This document shows positions 28,471-41,115 of a DNA stretch of 64,000 nucleotides, one piece after another. The stretch's first letter is position 1, and each line of letters begins with the position of its first letter. Under the pieces are notes generated by a model, which had not been told where the DNA came from, did not search any database, and saw only the letters and a list, made by a program, of their open reading frames with translations. The position numbers and the translations under genes are program-made. Source of the stretch: Symbiodinium natans (taxonomy: Eukaryota > Sar > Dinophyceae > Suessiales > Symbiodiniaceae); contig CAJNDS010002687.1 in NCBI GenBank assembly GCA_905221605.1, positions 186,001 through 250,000 on the forward strand, written 5' to 3'.

Positions 28471-30643
28471 TACCCTGGCGATAGACCCTATCTCGAAAAG
28501 CGTAGACTCTGACCCGTATGCCGTGTCAACTTGTCTTCTTAAAAAACAATAACCGGAACTGTGCAAGTATGACTTGCGTGCCAATTTCAAGGCCTTCTTG
28601 ATCGAACCCCCTTTTGGAGTTTGCAGCCGAGGGTTCCGATGCCCTTGAGATGCTGGGAGTGGAAGAATGGCGGTGGCCGCGGTTTTACCACATGTCGCCC
28701 TATGTCTGTATGTTTGCCGAGTTCATGTCGTAGCAGTGCATGTCATGTAAACATGAATGTCACACTGTGAAGTTTCGGTGGTGGGTTCTATTCAGATTGT
28801 TGTTTCCTGCCGGAAATTCCGTGAAATTTGCACACGTAGCCAAGCAGTCATTTGTTCGTTCATGCGAAAGGCGGTGTTTTGACATCAGGCGGTGTTTTGA
28901 CATCATTTGTGGTTACTCATGCTAAAGCAGGTGCAAGATGAGCACGTATGTGCCAGGGTTGAAGCAGTTCTTTGAACGTAAAACTTTTGCATTGCGTTCT
29001 TCTAGTAGCAATGATTCTGACTCTCGCAAAGGAATTCACCACGCCGTTCGCGCTGGAAGCTGTCCTTCCTGCCCCAACGTAAGAATGATGTTGCAGCAAG
29101 GGCACCAAGCACGCCGAGTAAACCAAAAAGGCCACATGTGAGCGGCGACCAATTGCGTGACAGGTATGAGAAGTAGAACGCATCATGTGCATGTACATGT
29201 GATGAATGTGCGTTGACAACGCTGGATCAACCGGGTCCTTTAGCGATCAGCAACGACTTGCTGGACATACCTTGTGCGTTTGAATTCAAGCTGGCTACTG
29301 CATTGTTGGCGTTTCCGTTTTAGACCGCTTGAACAAATCAGCAAAACACTTGGAGATCTTGCACGCGATGTGGTGATTTTCGAGTCGCCATGAGCTCGGC
29401 AAGTCCTCTCAAATCGCGTTCGCGCTCACGGGGCAGGCATGACCATCGGATGCTTGCATGTGTATCGGCAGTGTGGATAAGCGTTTCTTGGAATTCGTCA
29501 CCATGCTCCATGGAAGGCATACCTCCGATCCTCAAAATGTTGGCGGAGACGACGGCAGCGTCACCATCGCGCAGGTCAGAAATCAAAGGGTCGTAGCCAT
29601 TGGCGACATTGTCTTTGGAAACAACCTGCAGACACACGGCAACGGGAAGACGCATTCATTTCTGCCCAGCTTTGCCATGCCTTTGCTGAATGTTGCTAAG
29701 CTCCCCCCTTCTTTCTCCACAGGCCGAGCCGTCAGCGTCAGGGGCAAAGCAAGGATTGGTGTGCACAGTTCACGCAAGTTCGTGTTCACCGTATTCCCAA
29801 GAATTTTTTAGCAAGGCGGCGTGCATTCTTTCATGGTTGGCTGGTTGTCTCCTGAAGGAGCCATCATGCCTCCTCTGCCGGCGACCTTTGTCCCTGCGCA
29901 AAGCTTGGTGACGGGCGAGCTGGTGAAGTTGAGCTGCTTCCAATTTTGGTGTGAGCAGTGTGGTTGGGATTTGCTGCTTTCTGTCGGAAATAGTTGTGGC
30001 GTGACCCGAGGCGAGGACGCGAGTCACCGTGATGGCTTGGATCGCAGTTCTGTGTTTGGGGCCGGATATTTAAGGATATTTGGCTGTGCAACCAAGTTTT
30101 GCATAGGCCAGTTTGACACGAGTCAACACGCGAAGAGCGCAATCTACCGATCTCATTGTTCGTTAGGTGCCCATCAGAATGCGCGTGGCTCAGAAGGTTG
30201 GACGGCTATGCCACAACAATCGTTCGGGATAGTGGGATTCGTGCATTGATGTTCAATCTTTGCTTCTGGAACTTAATGGTAGCAGAAGCGATGTCCATGC
30301 AGTTGATTTGTAAAGGCCAGCTATCTGACACTGATGTTCAACAGTTGTATTTTCCTTCTTTTATCCGTATGGCCCTTTTGAAAATCGGCCAGGCGACATT
30401 GGCAGATGTTCGTCAAAGACTTGCAGCTGCAGGCCTCTGCCCCCCAAGAACTCTGCCCAACTAATAGCTGAGAGCTCTCAATTTTCTTCCGGGTTTCTGC
30501 TAGCTTCAGCTGTCCGCAGCGGTGTTGGACGCTAGGCCATGCTAGGTCCTCAGACAAGCAAATGGGCAAGTGATATGGCAGCCACAGCATGTGACATGCA
30601 CTACGAGTGACAACACGTACCGTCTTGTGAATGGAGGAACTGC
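28471..30643. other. No gene recognised
   Basis: Only short ORFs. A minus-strand frame at 29338-29655 (with NGYDPLISDLRDGDAAVV) and a plus-strand frame at 29821-30249 look protein-like in composition, but no family or splice chain could be fixed. A 16-bp duplication (aggcggtgttttgaca) lies near 28869-28903. Confidence 0.4.
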
Positions 30644-31801
30644 ATGGAGCGCGAGGCATCGTTTCAGGTATCAGGAAGAGGATCCAAGCGAAGTCCTGCC
30701 CACCTGGCTCCGTGTGCACAGGCTAGTTGGGAGTCCTTGCTCGAGGAGCGCAAGCGTCAGCGCGGCACAGGGGTGTCTTCAGCAGATTGCTCGGCTGTTT
30801 GGGGCGCCCTGGACTCCTTGGACAGTCCGAAGCGCAAAGGGAAGCAAAACTTCCAGATCGACTTTCAACTTGGTTCTTGTGCTGTTCGCGTCGACAATGG
30901 ATTGCACTTGGCTGCGTGTGTTCCGATGCTGTCTGCCCTGATGGAAGGAGAGACCGGGTTGAGAAGCGTAGACCTCAGCTCGACGAAGGTTTGCCGTAGC
31001 GGCTTGCTGGCGGCGCTCCGCTTTGCTTCTTCGGGGCCGGGTGCGAACGAGCAAGAGAAAGGGCTCTGGACATCCGGTGAATGTCGGCCTATTGCATGTG
31101 CTTCGAGGCCTGGGGAGGCACAACTCGTGGAGGATTGCCTCCATTGCTTCGACGTCCTTCGGGCTGCCAACGTTCTGGGTCTTCCACGTCTTGAAGAGGC
31201 AGCCAGGGCGCGGCTCGAAGGAGCACCCGAAGGAGGCAGTAAAAGCAGAATTTGGAGACCTGGCCACTCAAGTGGCCACTCAAGTGGCCACTCAAGTGGC
31301 CACTCAAGTGGCCACTCAAGTGGCTCTGATGGCCTTTTGTGCGAGGCCTCTGCCATGCCGCTTCTCGCTGCAAGCTTTGGGCAGGAGAAGCGGACCTCCC
31401 AGCGCTGCCTCCAGTTGCTGAGCAGCTCAGTGCGCAGCCAAGGCCGGGAGGTGTTACAGGGTCGTGAGCGACAGCTTGGGGTCATCTATGCAACACACCC
31501 GGTTGTTGGTGCCATCTTATCTGGCATTTTCAAGGAGGCTAAGGAGGCCGCACCGACTACAAACGCTGCAATCCCTAGAAGCACACCGCAAGAAAGACCG
31601 GAGGCTTCTGCCGTTCTGTTGGACTTATTGTTTGGGCCGAGCCATGTTACAAACCAGAACCAGCCTGTCGATGTCAAGTCCCTCCAAGGGCTCCTGAACT
31701 CTGGATACTCTGGCCCTTTACTGGCGCATGAGGATTGCGGCGAAATGCCGTGCAAGGGTACAGGCACCGTGAGCTGTGAGCGGTCAGCATCCCTCCCATG
31801 A
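30644..31801 (+). CDS. BTB/POZ-like protein with a GHSS repeat
   Basis: A 385-codon uninterrupted ORF from ATG 30644. Residues ~75-190 fit the BTB fold in outline: AVRVDNGLHLAACVPMLSAL (core strand and first helices), LRSVDLSSTKV, and the end helices CFDVLRAANVLGLPRLEEA. BTB domains mediate protein pairing and often serve as adaptors for ubiquitin ligases. Here the repeat GHSS occurs five times after the BTB-like part, from a 12-bp tandem at 31262-31321. The C-terminal third has no recognised domain. The ORF may be part of a spliced gene, and the BTB call rests on pattern only. Confidence 0.5.
   Translation: MEREASFQVSGRGSKRSPAHLAPCAQASWESLLEERKRQRGTGVSSADCSAVWGALDSLDSPKRKGKQNFQIDFQLGSCAVRVDNGLHLAACVPMLSALMEGETGLRSVDLSSTKVCRSGLLAALRFASSGPGANEQEKGLWTSGECRPIACASRPGEAQLVEDCLHCFDVLRAANVLGLPRLEEAARARLEGAPEGGSKSRIWRPGHSSGHSSGHSSGHSSGHSSGSDGLLCEASAMPLLAASFGQEKRTSQRCLQLLSSSVRSQGREVLQGRERQLGVIYATHPVVGAILSGIFKEAKEAAPTTNAAIPRSTPQERPEASAVLLDLLFGPSHVTNQNQPVDVKSLQGLLNSGYSGPLLAHEDCGEMPCKGTGTVSCERSASLP
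31262..31321 (+). repeat. 12-bp tandem repeat, five copies, in frame
   Basis: The unit ggccactcaagt is repeated five times without error and encodes Gly-His-Ser-Ser. The length of 12 keeps the frame. Confidence 0.95.
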
Positions 31802-33727
31802 TGCCTGGAAAAATATCAGAGTCGCTGTAGCTGCGGGGTTATGTTCTTTTGGCAAGGTGGGGATGACGTGGGCTTAGGGGTTTACGAAAGGTGCTCAATG
31901 TTGTAGGCTCGGTCTGGCAGCTCGACGTCGAACCCTGTTGCATTTGCAGTGTTGTCGCCTCACAGCTGCTGTCACAGGACGCACAGGGCCCAAATTCCAA
32001 TCTGTTCGTTACTGTTCGTCCTTAGTTGTATTATGCTGAGGCTTGAGGTTGCTGGCTGGTGTTGTTGAGCGGTTTGCGATGAACTGCAACGGCGAAGGAT
32101 CTGTACAAGTCAAACCCTAGTTATCATAGTTCATGGCAGTTTTTGGAGTGCAGGAATAGCCGTGGAAGGGAGGCGCCTCTTCTTCCGTGGCGACCCGGAG
32201 GTGAGTTGGGAATGTCGTAGGCTAGGATACATTCCAAAGTATGTTTAGCATGAGCACGCTCGCAATGATGCTGCATGCTGGCAATCGTTCTAGGGCACGA
32301 CGACATGTGAGGACGTGGACGAGAGTTTGCCCCTGGCCGACTTGAAGGATTCACGCTTCGTCATGTTTCCTGAAACAGGCCTGGCAAGGGTGCGCCTGCA
32401 GCAATGAGCGTCTGATCTCAAGGTTGCGTGTGTGAAAAGGGTGCTGGTGGTCAGAAGGGCTCACATTCGCAAAATGTGCAGCTAACATCCTCACTGCCAC
32501 TTTGCAGGTCTTCTACCGTGGCAGCTCTGCGCAGCGCATCGAGCATGCGAGCGCTTCGTGCGCAGCCCAAACCCCAAACCCTAGAAACACAAACATGTGG
32601 TTCACGAGCACAGGTTGAAAACAATGCCGCACTCATGGGCTCAAGGGTACATTCGTGTTTGGAGTTCAAGCAAATCTTCGGTTTTTAGGTTTTTCTGTGT
32701 TTTTCTTTGCAGGGTTTCATGAGAGTCGGTTAGGGCTTGGCATTGTCCAGGCTTCCATGGGGCGAGACTGCGGGTTATTCTTGACTGCAGTTCAGAAAAT
32801 CTGTGCACTTCCGTGTCTGCTTTAAGAATCAGGTACATGAGCGGCTTGCTGGGTACCAGCCTCAAGATCATTTTGAGTAGGGTAGACACCTTGCCAGAGC
32901 TCGGTTGACTTGCTTTTGACGCCCTTATCGAGGAATTGGGCCGCGGCAGCAGCCAGGACAATCTGGCTGTCTGCTGCACGCAGCTTGCGAGAGAAAGCTG
33001 TCAGGAATCCCATGTACAAGACGCGATTGTGCAACCATTGGGTCGTGGGCTAAGTCAGCGAAGAATTTTCAATGCCCCAAATGTCCTCCGAACACGGCTT
33101 TGTTAAAGCCTGTAGATGCTTTGTACTGCACTCGGTTTGCATGTCGTTGACGGAGTGGCTCGATGTTGTATGAACGAAGCCTAACTTCAACTGCTGCAGA
33201 CCCGCACCGAGCACTCGGTCCCCACAAGCCTTGCACAGGCCCTGAAGGGAGCATGCCCACGAGGCGAGCGGTGTGCGGGCGCCTGAGCGAAGGAGTGCTA
33301 CAAGGAAGTTATACATGAACGAGCTGATGACTAGCAGGCGTTCGGTTTTCCCAAGCAGCCAGTGTCATCCAGTGTCGACATAGAGGAATCATAGGAGAAG
33401 GGTGTTTCCATATACGATTGTGGCAGTTTGTGCTGAGGTATATGCACATGGACCCAATGAGCTACGCGCCGCGCAGGCCAGTTCTTGCAATGAATCTCAA
33501 GCCCTGCAGATGTTCTAGTTGTGCTGGACATCTAGCAGAATTTGTTTGGAATGGCTCACGTTACATATGGTGAACTCCAAAACGTTCGGTGCACTTCTTT
33601 TCTCTGTACCTGTGCTTTGGGTGGGGTGCTCGTGGGTTTGTTGCCAAATGTGTGGGAGCTGCCAGATGGCAGCAAAGAGGTGGTTTCAAGAAGTCTCGGG
33701 TCCTGAACGGGTCCCAGGGTGTACGCA
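31802..33727. other. No gene recognised
   Basis: Only short ORFs on both strands and no conserved motif seen. Confidence 0.45.
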
Positions 33728-33990
33728 GGATTCCGCACGATTCAGAAACCAGCCGCGATTTAGGAAACCAGCATTCAGGTGGGCGATTCAGACAACCACG
33801 CGTTTCAGGAAACTGGTTGTCACGATTCAGGCAACCACCGCATCCAGGAAGCCACCGCAGTCAGGAAATCACGCGATCCAGGAAAACAGGGTGGGGGGGT
33901 GGGGATGATAGCGCTCGAAACCGTGGTTTCCAGTTTCCAGAATAGATTCGCAGTTTCCGAATCCGCACTTTGGTGCTGAATCCGCGCGTT
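33728..33990. repeat. GATTCAGGAAAC repeat cluster with G-tract and orientation switch
   Basis: Worn copies of gattcaggaaac run forward from 33728 to ~33885. A G-rich tract follows (33889-33904), then copies in the reverse orientation (gtttccgaatc) to 33990. The same family and layout occur at 53035-53750. Confidence 0.8.
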
Positions 33991-36900
33991 GTCCGCTTCA
34001 GACTCTGCGGGTGGCCTGCAGACGCAAGTGTTAGGGGTGTGATGGAAAGGTGCCACCTAGTGCTGTTCATGGGCAGCAAAATGCCAGCCCTTCGACATCG
34101 GTTCCCTCGTGTCTCAGCTGCAGATTGTGGCAAGTGACAGGGGCGTGCTTCACATACAGCCTGTCAGCTAAGTTCGGGTCAATCCAGCGCAGCCCCCAGA
34201 TTAGGTACGGTACGGCACGGTGACGCGCACTGAGCATGGCCCGGAATCATGTCAGGGCATGTGCAATTGCTGAGGTGCCTCAGCAAAGATTCCTGAGGCC
34301 CAGACACGTGATTTCCATTGTGAGCATGCTTATGATGCACGGCATGTCGGATCCTGTTTAGCCCTCTCGACATGCGAGGTTGTCTTCACTGTGGACAAGG
34401 TGCCTCACTTGCCCTGTATCCGGGTTATTTAGTCTTGACGAAACCTTCGTTGTGAAAGCTACCTTCCCGTCAGAGAAGCGAAGACGAATAAAGGGTGCTG
34501 TGTCGCCAATTCCTTGGTTGCTGAAGTAGGCTGTGTCTTCAAGACGAACCTTGCACCATGTGGGTCAGAGTTGCTTGCTTGACATCAACTTTCACCTGTC
34601 GGAGATGAGTCACAGAGTTAGGAACAGGTGGGTAGGTAAGTATGGGCAAGTCTTCGTGGACCGCCTCACAACAGAAGCTTCGGGAGACGCCAATCCCGAG
34701 GAGGAGGAACGGCGTCGCGCCGAACGCGCCAAGCGCTTTGCGCCAAGGGTGGCCTCCTTTGAGGCCCGCCCCGTAGAACATTGAAACGTCATTTTACGTC
34801 CCACTTTTTGGAGCTCAGCAGTCTGTTGTCGTTTTCAGAGTTGGCGTTCTTGCTCGTTCCTGTTGCACTCAGGCAGAGGCCAAGGCGAGCAGATGCGGGC
34901 AGGGTTGGTAAGGGAAGTGGTAGGGTCATGGGATGCCCGAAGCGATGCTGTTCAGAAATCACAGGCCCCTGCGGCCACTTTGCAACGCATGCTGGGCTGT
35001 GCTCGATGGGAGAATCAGGTTGCACATGCTTCTTGGTGACCAAGTGGGGATGTTGTACCCAGTCAGACATCAGACTTTCAGCTGCCATTCTCGCTTGTCT
35101 AACAATGTCCTCAACTTTGCCTGTCGGTGCGTCGCCCAGAGCCATAACAATGAGTGGTATAGGCGGTATAGGATCAAAAGATGAGGAAAACATAGGAAAG
35201 CCCTGGACGCAAGGCGCCAGCTCCTGATCCCGAGTCCGAAGCGGCAGACGATCTGGAGGTATGAGTCAGTATGAGTGGGGTGAGAGTCGTGGGAACTCGT
35301 GGGTTTTCATGTGTCGTTCAACCAACAGAGCAGTTCCAACAGAGTGCTGCAAGCAGACCTCTGCAAGCAGACCTCTGCAAGCCGTGGATACATGGGTTAT
35401 CCACGACGTCCATGTGCAGACGCGCACGTGCCGAGAAGTGCAATCTTGTGAGGCAGCTGCCTTTGACGATATGGGGCTGAACGAGGCATCGACTCCGCCT
35501 GCATCGAGCCTAAGAGTTCAGCTGACAGAACTTCAGCTGGCAGGACCAAATCGCCGACTACCTCTTCGAGATGCAGCAGTATGCCCGTGCTGTTTTGGAT
35601 TGGGGCATGTGAATGCCAGAGTCCATTGCTCCCTGCCACAAGCCAGGCAACCATGCGATGATGTTACTCACGCCTGAGCTCGAATACATGTCACATATGT
35701 CACTGTTTCTCGTGTTTTCTTTGCTCAAGCGGGCTGCTGGCCGCGCTGGTCGAGAGCAGCTCTGAGCAGGCGGCCGGCTCGGGTTCGGAGATCGAGCTTC
35801 AGGGCTCGAAGCATATATACTCCCGCGCATTTCGCGCGTACGAACGAGCCCAAGAGTCAACAGTGCCTCGTTTTGTGTCCTGCATGATCCTGCATGATCC
35901 TGCTCTATTGGCAATAGCAGCAATGTACAACCTTTTTTGTTCCCACGTGGTCCCGCCATGCAGGCCCCTGGGCCTCTCGGATGTCGCGCTGGGCATCCCA
36001 TGCCAGCCGCTGGGCCCGCTGCCGGAACGCGCACCTTTCTGCCTTCGCCCGCCAGGCTGCTCGCAGAATCTGCAAGTCATGCTGCGCAATAGACGGCATC
36101 CATCGTTCGACGTCCTTCATTGTTTTCTGGTCTTTGCCGCACGGCTTTCTTGGGCAAGTGCTGGTTCAATGACTGATGTCTGTGTTGCGCAGTACGGGTG
36201 AGATTTGCTCTGAGATTCCCCCTGTGCCGCTTCAGAGCCCTTCAAATCCATTGAGATCGCCTCCTGCTCGGTCTTGCAAGAGAGAGTTATCTTCACTGGA
36301 TGCTGTGAGGTGAATTTTGGACTTCAGGGCCATCGTGGCCTGGCAAGCTGTCCACCCCTGTCGCGGATTTGTGCAGATTCTCGTCAGCCATCGTCAACGC
36401 AGTGTTGAGTTGATGTCTTCTTGCTTGCAGTAATTCCTAGTAAGCCATTCTCGAAGCCTCAGATGATATCAGGAACTGCGGCCCACGCAGGGTTTCGTCG
36501 AGCAGCGGATGCGGACGCCAGGCAGCGGCACACTTTGTGGACAGTTGCGGTTCTCTTCTACCCATTCCTACGGTTCAGCTTGGTCCACACAAACTTGGTT
36601 TCTGAGTGCTCAGAGTGAGTACTTTCTCTGACTTGGGGGTTTCCGAAAGTAGGGGTGCCATTTTGGGGGTTTTTTGAAGGGGATTCTATTCTCATTGGGG
36701 GTACAAAAAGTGTACCCCGAATTCGGGGAATGCCCAGTTAGTTTTGTGCCTTCGGAGGAACTTTGGATCGGTTCGCCTCTGGAGAGCCCTGTGACTCCAT
36801 GGACCAGGAGAGCGCCTTGCAGGCCAACACAGGGAAGTTGGTTGCTGAGGCTCTGGTCCCATCCACCCTCCCCTGCTTTATGTTATTTGAGCTGTGCGGA

Positions 36901-39880
36901 TATTGCATGCTGGCTGCTGGCTTCGAACCAAGCCATGGAATGCAAGCGCGAATCGCGAAGCGATTTTTTTTCGCGATGCGGATCGTTTCAGGCTTCACCA
37001 TTTGTACGGCACCGAGCTGGGGTGCACTTCGGACCATGGAACACGCACGGGACCTAGGCGGCAGTGCGATTTGTGCCGTCGCACGGCGCCAAACCGTTGG
37101 GACAGGATCGAACGCGCGCCCTGGTGAGAGCGTAGTTGACCCACAACCAGCGTCGTGCCAGGGTGTGAATACAAGACCTCATGAAGCGACTGCCAATGCC
37201 TGTGTTTTTGAACCTGGTGGTTGATAAGTGTCTGTGTGTGTACGTAATACCTCTTTGTGCCATACGCCCGTATCATGAATATTGTTCACTTCTTTCTTTT
37301 AATCATTCCCGGGCTCATTGTTTTCATCAATATTTTTGCCCGTGTCATTTTGTAGTGTATTTTAGTGCCCCGTTATAGTGGTATGAGAATTAAGGAAAAG
37401 AATGTACGCTGTTTCACATAACTTAGAATACGGGTGCTTTTTCATTCCTTTCCAGTTTTGGCAGGCCTTCTGGCTCTTTGGACACGACTTAGAAATTCAG
37501 TGAGGAAACTGCATTTACACAACCAGGGTGGACTCAAGCCTTTTTGTTGCTTGTGCAAAGTCCGGAAGACTTCAACAACATGCTTTTGCCAGTACTTTAC
37601 AGCCAGCTTCGACATGCTCGTTGTTGCAGATTTTGTTCTTCCTTTGTTGCTCTCGGAGCGGTACTTGTGACCTCTTTTCACGTCCCAACTGCTTGCCGCG
37701 CAGCAATGTGATTTCTCTCACACGCCCCAGTATGCCAAACCCCCTACATCGCCTGAAACTCTCAGTTTCTTTTTCCCGTGAGCACGTTGACAGTCACATC
37801 CGAGCTCACGTCATGTTCACCTGAGATTGACTTCGAGGCCAAACAAAGACATGTCATGTCTTCGCATGAATGCGCTGTCCCACCAAACCCTTTCAAACAA
37901 AGCGCCCCCCGCCTTTCCTTGTTACAGGTGATCGCGGCATTGCTCCAAGACATCTCGGCCTCCGGCCTCACAAGTGACTCGGTCGAGCCAAAGATATGTT
38001 TCTGACTGTATGGCCACCCTTGCTCAGCTGAGGCGACTATTTCCTAGCAGAAATCCAAAGGAAATGCCAATGCGTCAAGTCAGGCCACAAGAAGTTTGCA
38101 ATGCACGAGTCGGTGTTCCGAAGCGGTGAGGGCGTGACACGCGCAATTTTCCAAAAGGATAAGAAGGCCATTTGCAACATGGGAATCCACTTCGGTTTCG
38201 TGCCAGGACCAGTTTGCGGCATCCCAGAACTTGCCTGAGCCGACCATTCCTCGTCCATGGTGACGTAGTGACATGTGTTGACCTTCCGTCGAAACGACCT
38301 ATAGACGCTGGTGCGTACTTCTCGGTGTCACCGGGGAAACGAGATTGCCTCTTGATTCCCTGTGTGCAATGACCACACGGAAAAACAGGCAGACGCTGAC
38401 GTGGCATCTTTGTGTGGCTTGCTTTGAACGTTTCCAAAGCAATCTTCAGCTTCTTCTGGTCTTATCCTGGGTTGAATCAGATCCACGTTGTGCGCTCGCG
38501 CGGTGTTGAAGGCATGTCGAAGGTGTGCTGTGCTCCATGGTACTACAGCTTTGCACACGATTTTCATGGACCTGGCAAACATCTGCAATGAGTTTATTAA
38601 ACAGCCAGCCCTGCACTTGTACCTTGTTTGTCTTACGCTTGGCGATGGCCAACTTGACAGTCCAGACTCCAGACCTATGCCAGGCAGATCCTCCACACCA
38701 TGGATGACACTGTTGACGGTGGGTTTGACTTTGTCAACGAGGATGTGCAGGACGTGCAGGAGCCCGCCTTTGTGAGAGAAAGGCTTTCGCGAACACCCTG
38801 CCAAGATGCATCAAGGACAGCTTGCAAATTCTGCTTGTCATGGTCAGGACACGGGCAAAGCAGATGAGGATGCTGAACGGACAGGAGCCGAGACCGAAAG
38901 CGAGGCCAAAAGTGTTCTTGTTTGCTTGAGCGTGCCGCTGCGCACAGATGTAGCATGGGGCGATCGTACCGCAATGGCGCAGCGCCTCATGTCTTGCTTG
39001 CAGCCAACCTTCATATATCAGACAGTTTCATGGCCCTCGTCCGTCTGATATGACTGGAAATCTCCTGCAAATGGCATAGAGCAGCTTCATGCAACTTGCC
39101 TTTCGTGAACTTCAGCCGTGCCATGGCGCTTGTAGCACCCAGCCTGCTGCTTACGGTGATCGGCTCAGCTGTCCACGACTAGACTGGCCCCACTCTGACT
39201 GCCTAGTCAAGTTTCCATGCCCTATCAGTACCTCTTATTCGAGTCTGGCCGATACTTAGGGCGGATCATTGGGCAGTTGGGAGGGTCCCTCGTGCAGACG
39301 ACGACTCCGGGTCAGGTCTTCCCAGGCCGTGGAACTTCACGTTTTTATGATGTGCAGGGAAATTGATATTCTTCGTTGCAGTAATGCCAAACGATGCTGG
39401 CAGTAGTGATTCTGGCTCAGCTGAGGATGTGGGAAGGGGTTGCAGAATTGGAAGGTCTCAGAGTGTTCGCAGGTTCAGGGCGTGAGCCGTGTCCGGGAGG
39501 CGTGGCAGGAGGGAGGTATGGGATGCCGGACACAGGCTTAACTTAAATCCCCGAGATGACCAAAACTCAGGAACAGTTCGCTTCGGCAACTTGCAAGCGT
39601 TAAAGCCTCTGTGTGCGGCGGCACCACCTAAGCAAGGTGATTTGGTATTTGCATGTCATTTCACAAAGGATGCTACCTAAATCGGAAAACAAGAAGAGAC
39701 CATGAATCACGCACCCATGGTTCAGAAAACAGCAAGGAACGAATCAGAAAGCAGCGAGGTTTGAATCAGCATGCATGGGCAGCCATGCATTTACATCGGT
39801 CTCTCTCACTGGCGGGCCATCGCCGTAGCTTGGAGTGGGCGAGCAAGGACAGAAGAGCCCAACCCCAACCTCAGCTAGAC
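33991..39880. other. Long stretch without a recognised gene
   Basis: Short ORFs only. The most protein-like is 34533-34784, whose end (EEEERRRAERAKRFAPRVAS) is a charged helix. No domain, intron chain or RNA gene could be supported. A palindromic cluster lies at 36698-36730 (ggggtac...gtacccc and ccccgaattcgggg). Confidence 0.4.
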
Positions 39881-40055
39881 TAACCTAACCTAAACCTAAC
39901 CTAACCTAACCTGACCTAACGGAACCAACCCTAGCCTAATCGGCAATGCGAGAGGCCAGGCCCCTAATCTAACCTAACCAAACCAAACCTAACCTAACCT
40001 AACAAACCTAACCTAACCTAGCCCAACCTAGCCTAACCTAACCTAACCTGAGCTA
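39881..40055 (-). repeat. CCTAAC hexamer array (telomere-like variant)
   Basis: Head-to-tail aacct/aacctaac units, i.e. TTAGGT on the minus strand, about 170 bp with interruptions. It differs from the TTTAGGG blocks nearby. Confidence 0.9.
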
Positions 40056-40234
40056 TCATGATAGGCTTAAGGGTGTGCTTTTAGGGTTAAGGTTTAGGGA
40101 TCTCCCCCAAGACACCATTATTGAAGATAGGTCTACTAAGTACCCCCCTTATGAAAGGCGTCGATAGACCCCTATACAGGCCCCTATGGTAACAAATTTA
40201 TCACTTGCGCTCGAGCAGCAAGGTTTGCTTTGTT

Positions 40235-41115
40235 TAAACAAGGGGTTGTTAGGGTTTAGGGTTTAGGGGTTTTCAGGGTTTAGGGTTTAGGGCCTTTGAG
40301 GGTGTAGGTCTTGGGGTGTTTTAGGGTTGAGGGCTTAGGGGGGTTTAGGGTTTAGGGTTTTTTTTCGGTTTAAGGCTCAGGTTTCGTTTTGGGATGAGGG
40401 CTTGAGGCTTTAGGGGTTTTTAGGATTTAGGGTTTAGGGCTTTTTAGGGTTTAGGGCTTAAGGTTTTGCAGGGTTTTTTGGGGTTTAAAGTTTAGGGGTT
40501 TTTATGGTTTAGGTTCTTTTTTGGTTTAGGACTCAGGGTTTTTTAGGCTTTAGTGGGTTTTAGGGTGTAGGGTTGGGCTTTTGGGGTTTAGGGCTTCGGG
40601 GTTTTTAGGGTTTATTCGGGCTTAGGGGTTTTCAGGCTTTAGGGTTTTGGGGTTAGGGTTTAGGGATTGTTAGCCCACCCTCCCATTTGCAAACACAACA
40701 CTCGCACGATGGGTTCGAAAAAGAATAAAGCGGGGGGGTTGGGGGGGGGGGGAGGCAGCCCCCCCCCCCCCCCCCCCCCCCCCGATTTGCAAACACAATG
40801 CTCGCATGATGGGGTTTTTTACGGTTTGGATTTATTAGGGTTTAGGGCTTAGGGGTTTGTAGGGTTTAGAGTTTTCGGGGTTTGAAGTTGAGGGGTTTTT
40901 AGTGTTTAGGTTTTTTGGGTTTAGGGCTCAGGGTTCTTAGGGTGTAGGGCTTAGGGCCTTTGGGGTTTAGGGGTTTTTAGGGTTTAGGGTTTAGGGTTTT
41001 AGGGTTTAGGTTTTTTGTTAGGGTTTAGGGTTTTGTTGGGGCTTAGGGGTTTTTAGGCCTTCGGGTTTTTAGGGTTTAGGGGTTTTGGGGGTTTAGGGTT
41101 TAGGGATTTTAGGGG
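40235..41115 (+). repeat. Long degenerate TTTAGGG block
   Basis: Nearly 900 bp of worn TTTAGGG-type repeats, interrupted at 40670-40815 by a segment containing a G-run and a long C-run flanked by two similar copies of gatttgcaaacacaa-type sequence. Confidence 0.9.
40733..40783. repeat. G-run followed by C-run (self-complementary homopolymers)
   Basis: About 20 G with a tt break, then ggaggcag, then 26 or so C. The two runs could pair as a hairpin or form G-quadruplex/i-motif structures. Run lengths may be imprecise in the assembly. Confidence 0.85.

Noticed and set aside
36660-36690. Spliced-leader relic (gccattttgg-like sequence)
   Set aside because: Only a few bases agree with the dinoflagellate leader from memory, and no gene follows directly.
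40235-41115. A true chromosome end
   Set aside because: The telomere-type repeats are worn, interrupted and followed by more than 20 kb of other sequence including genes.
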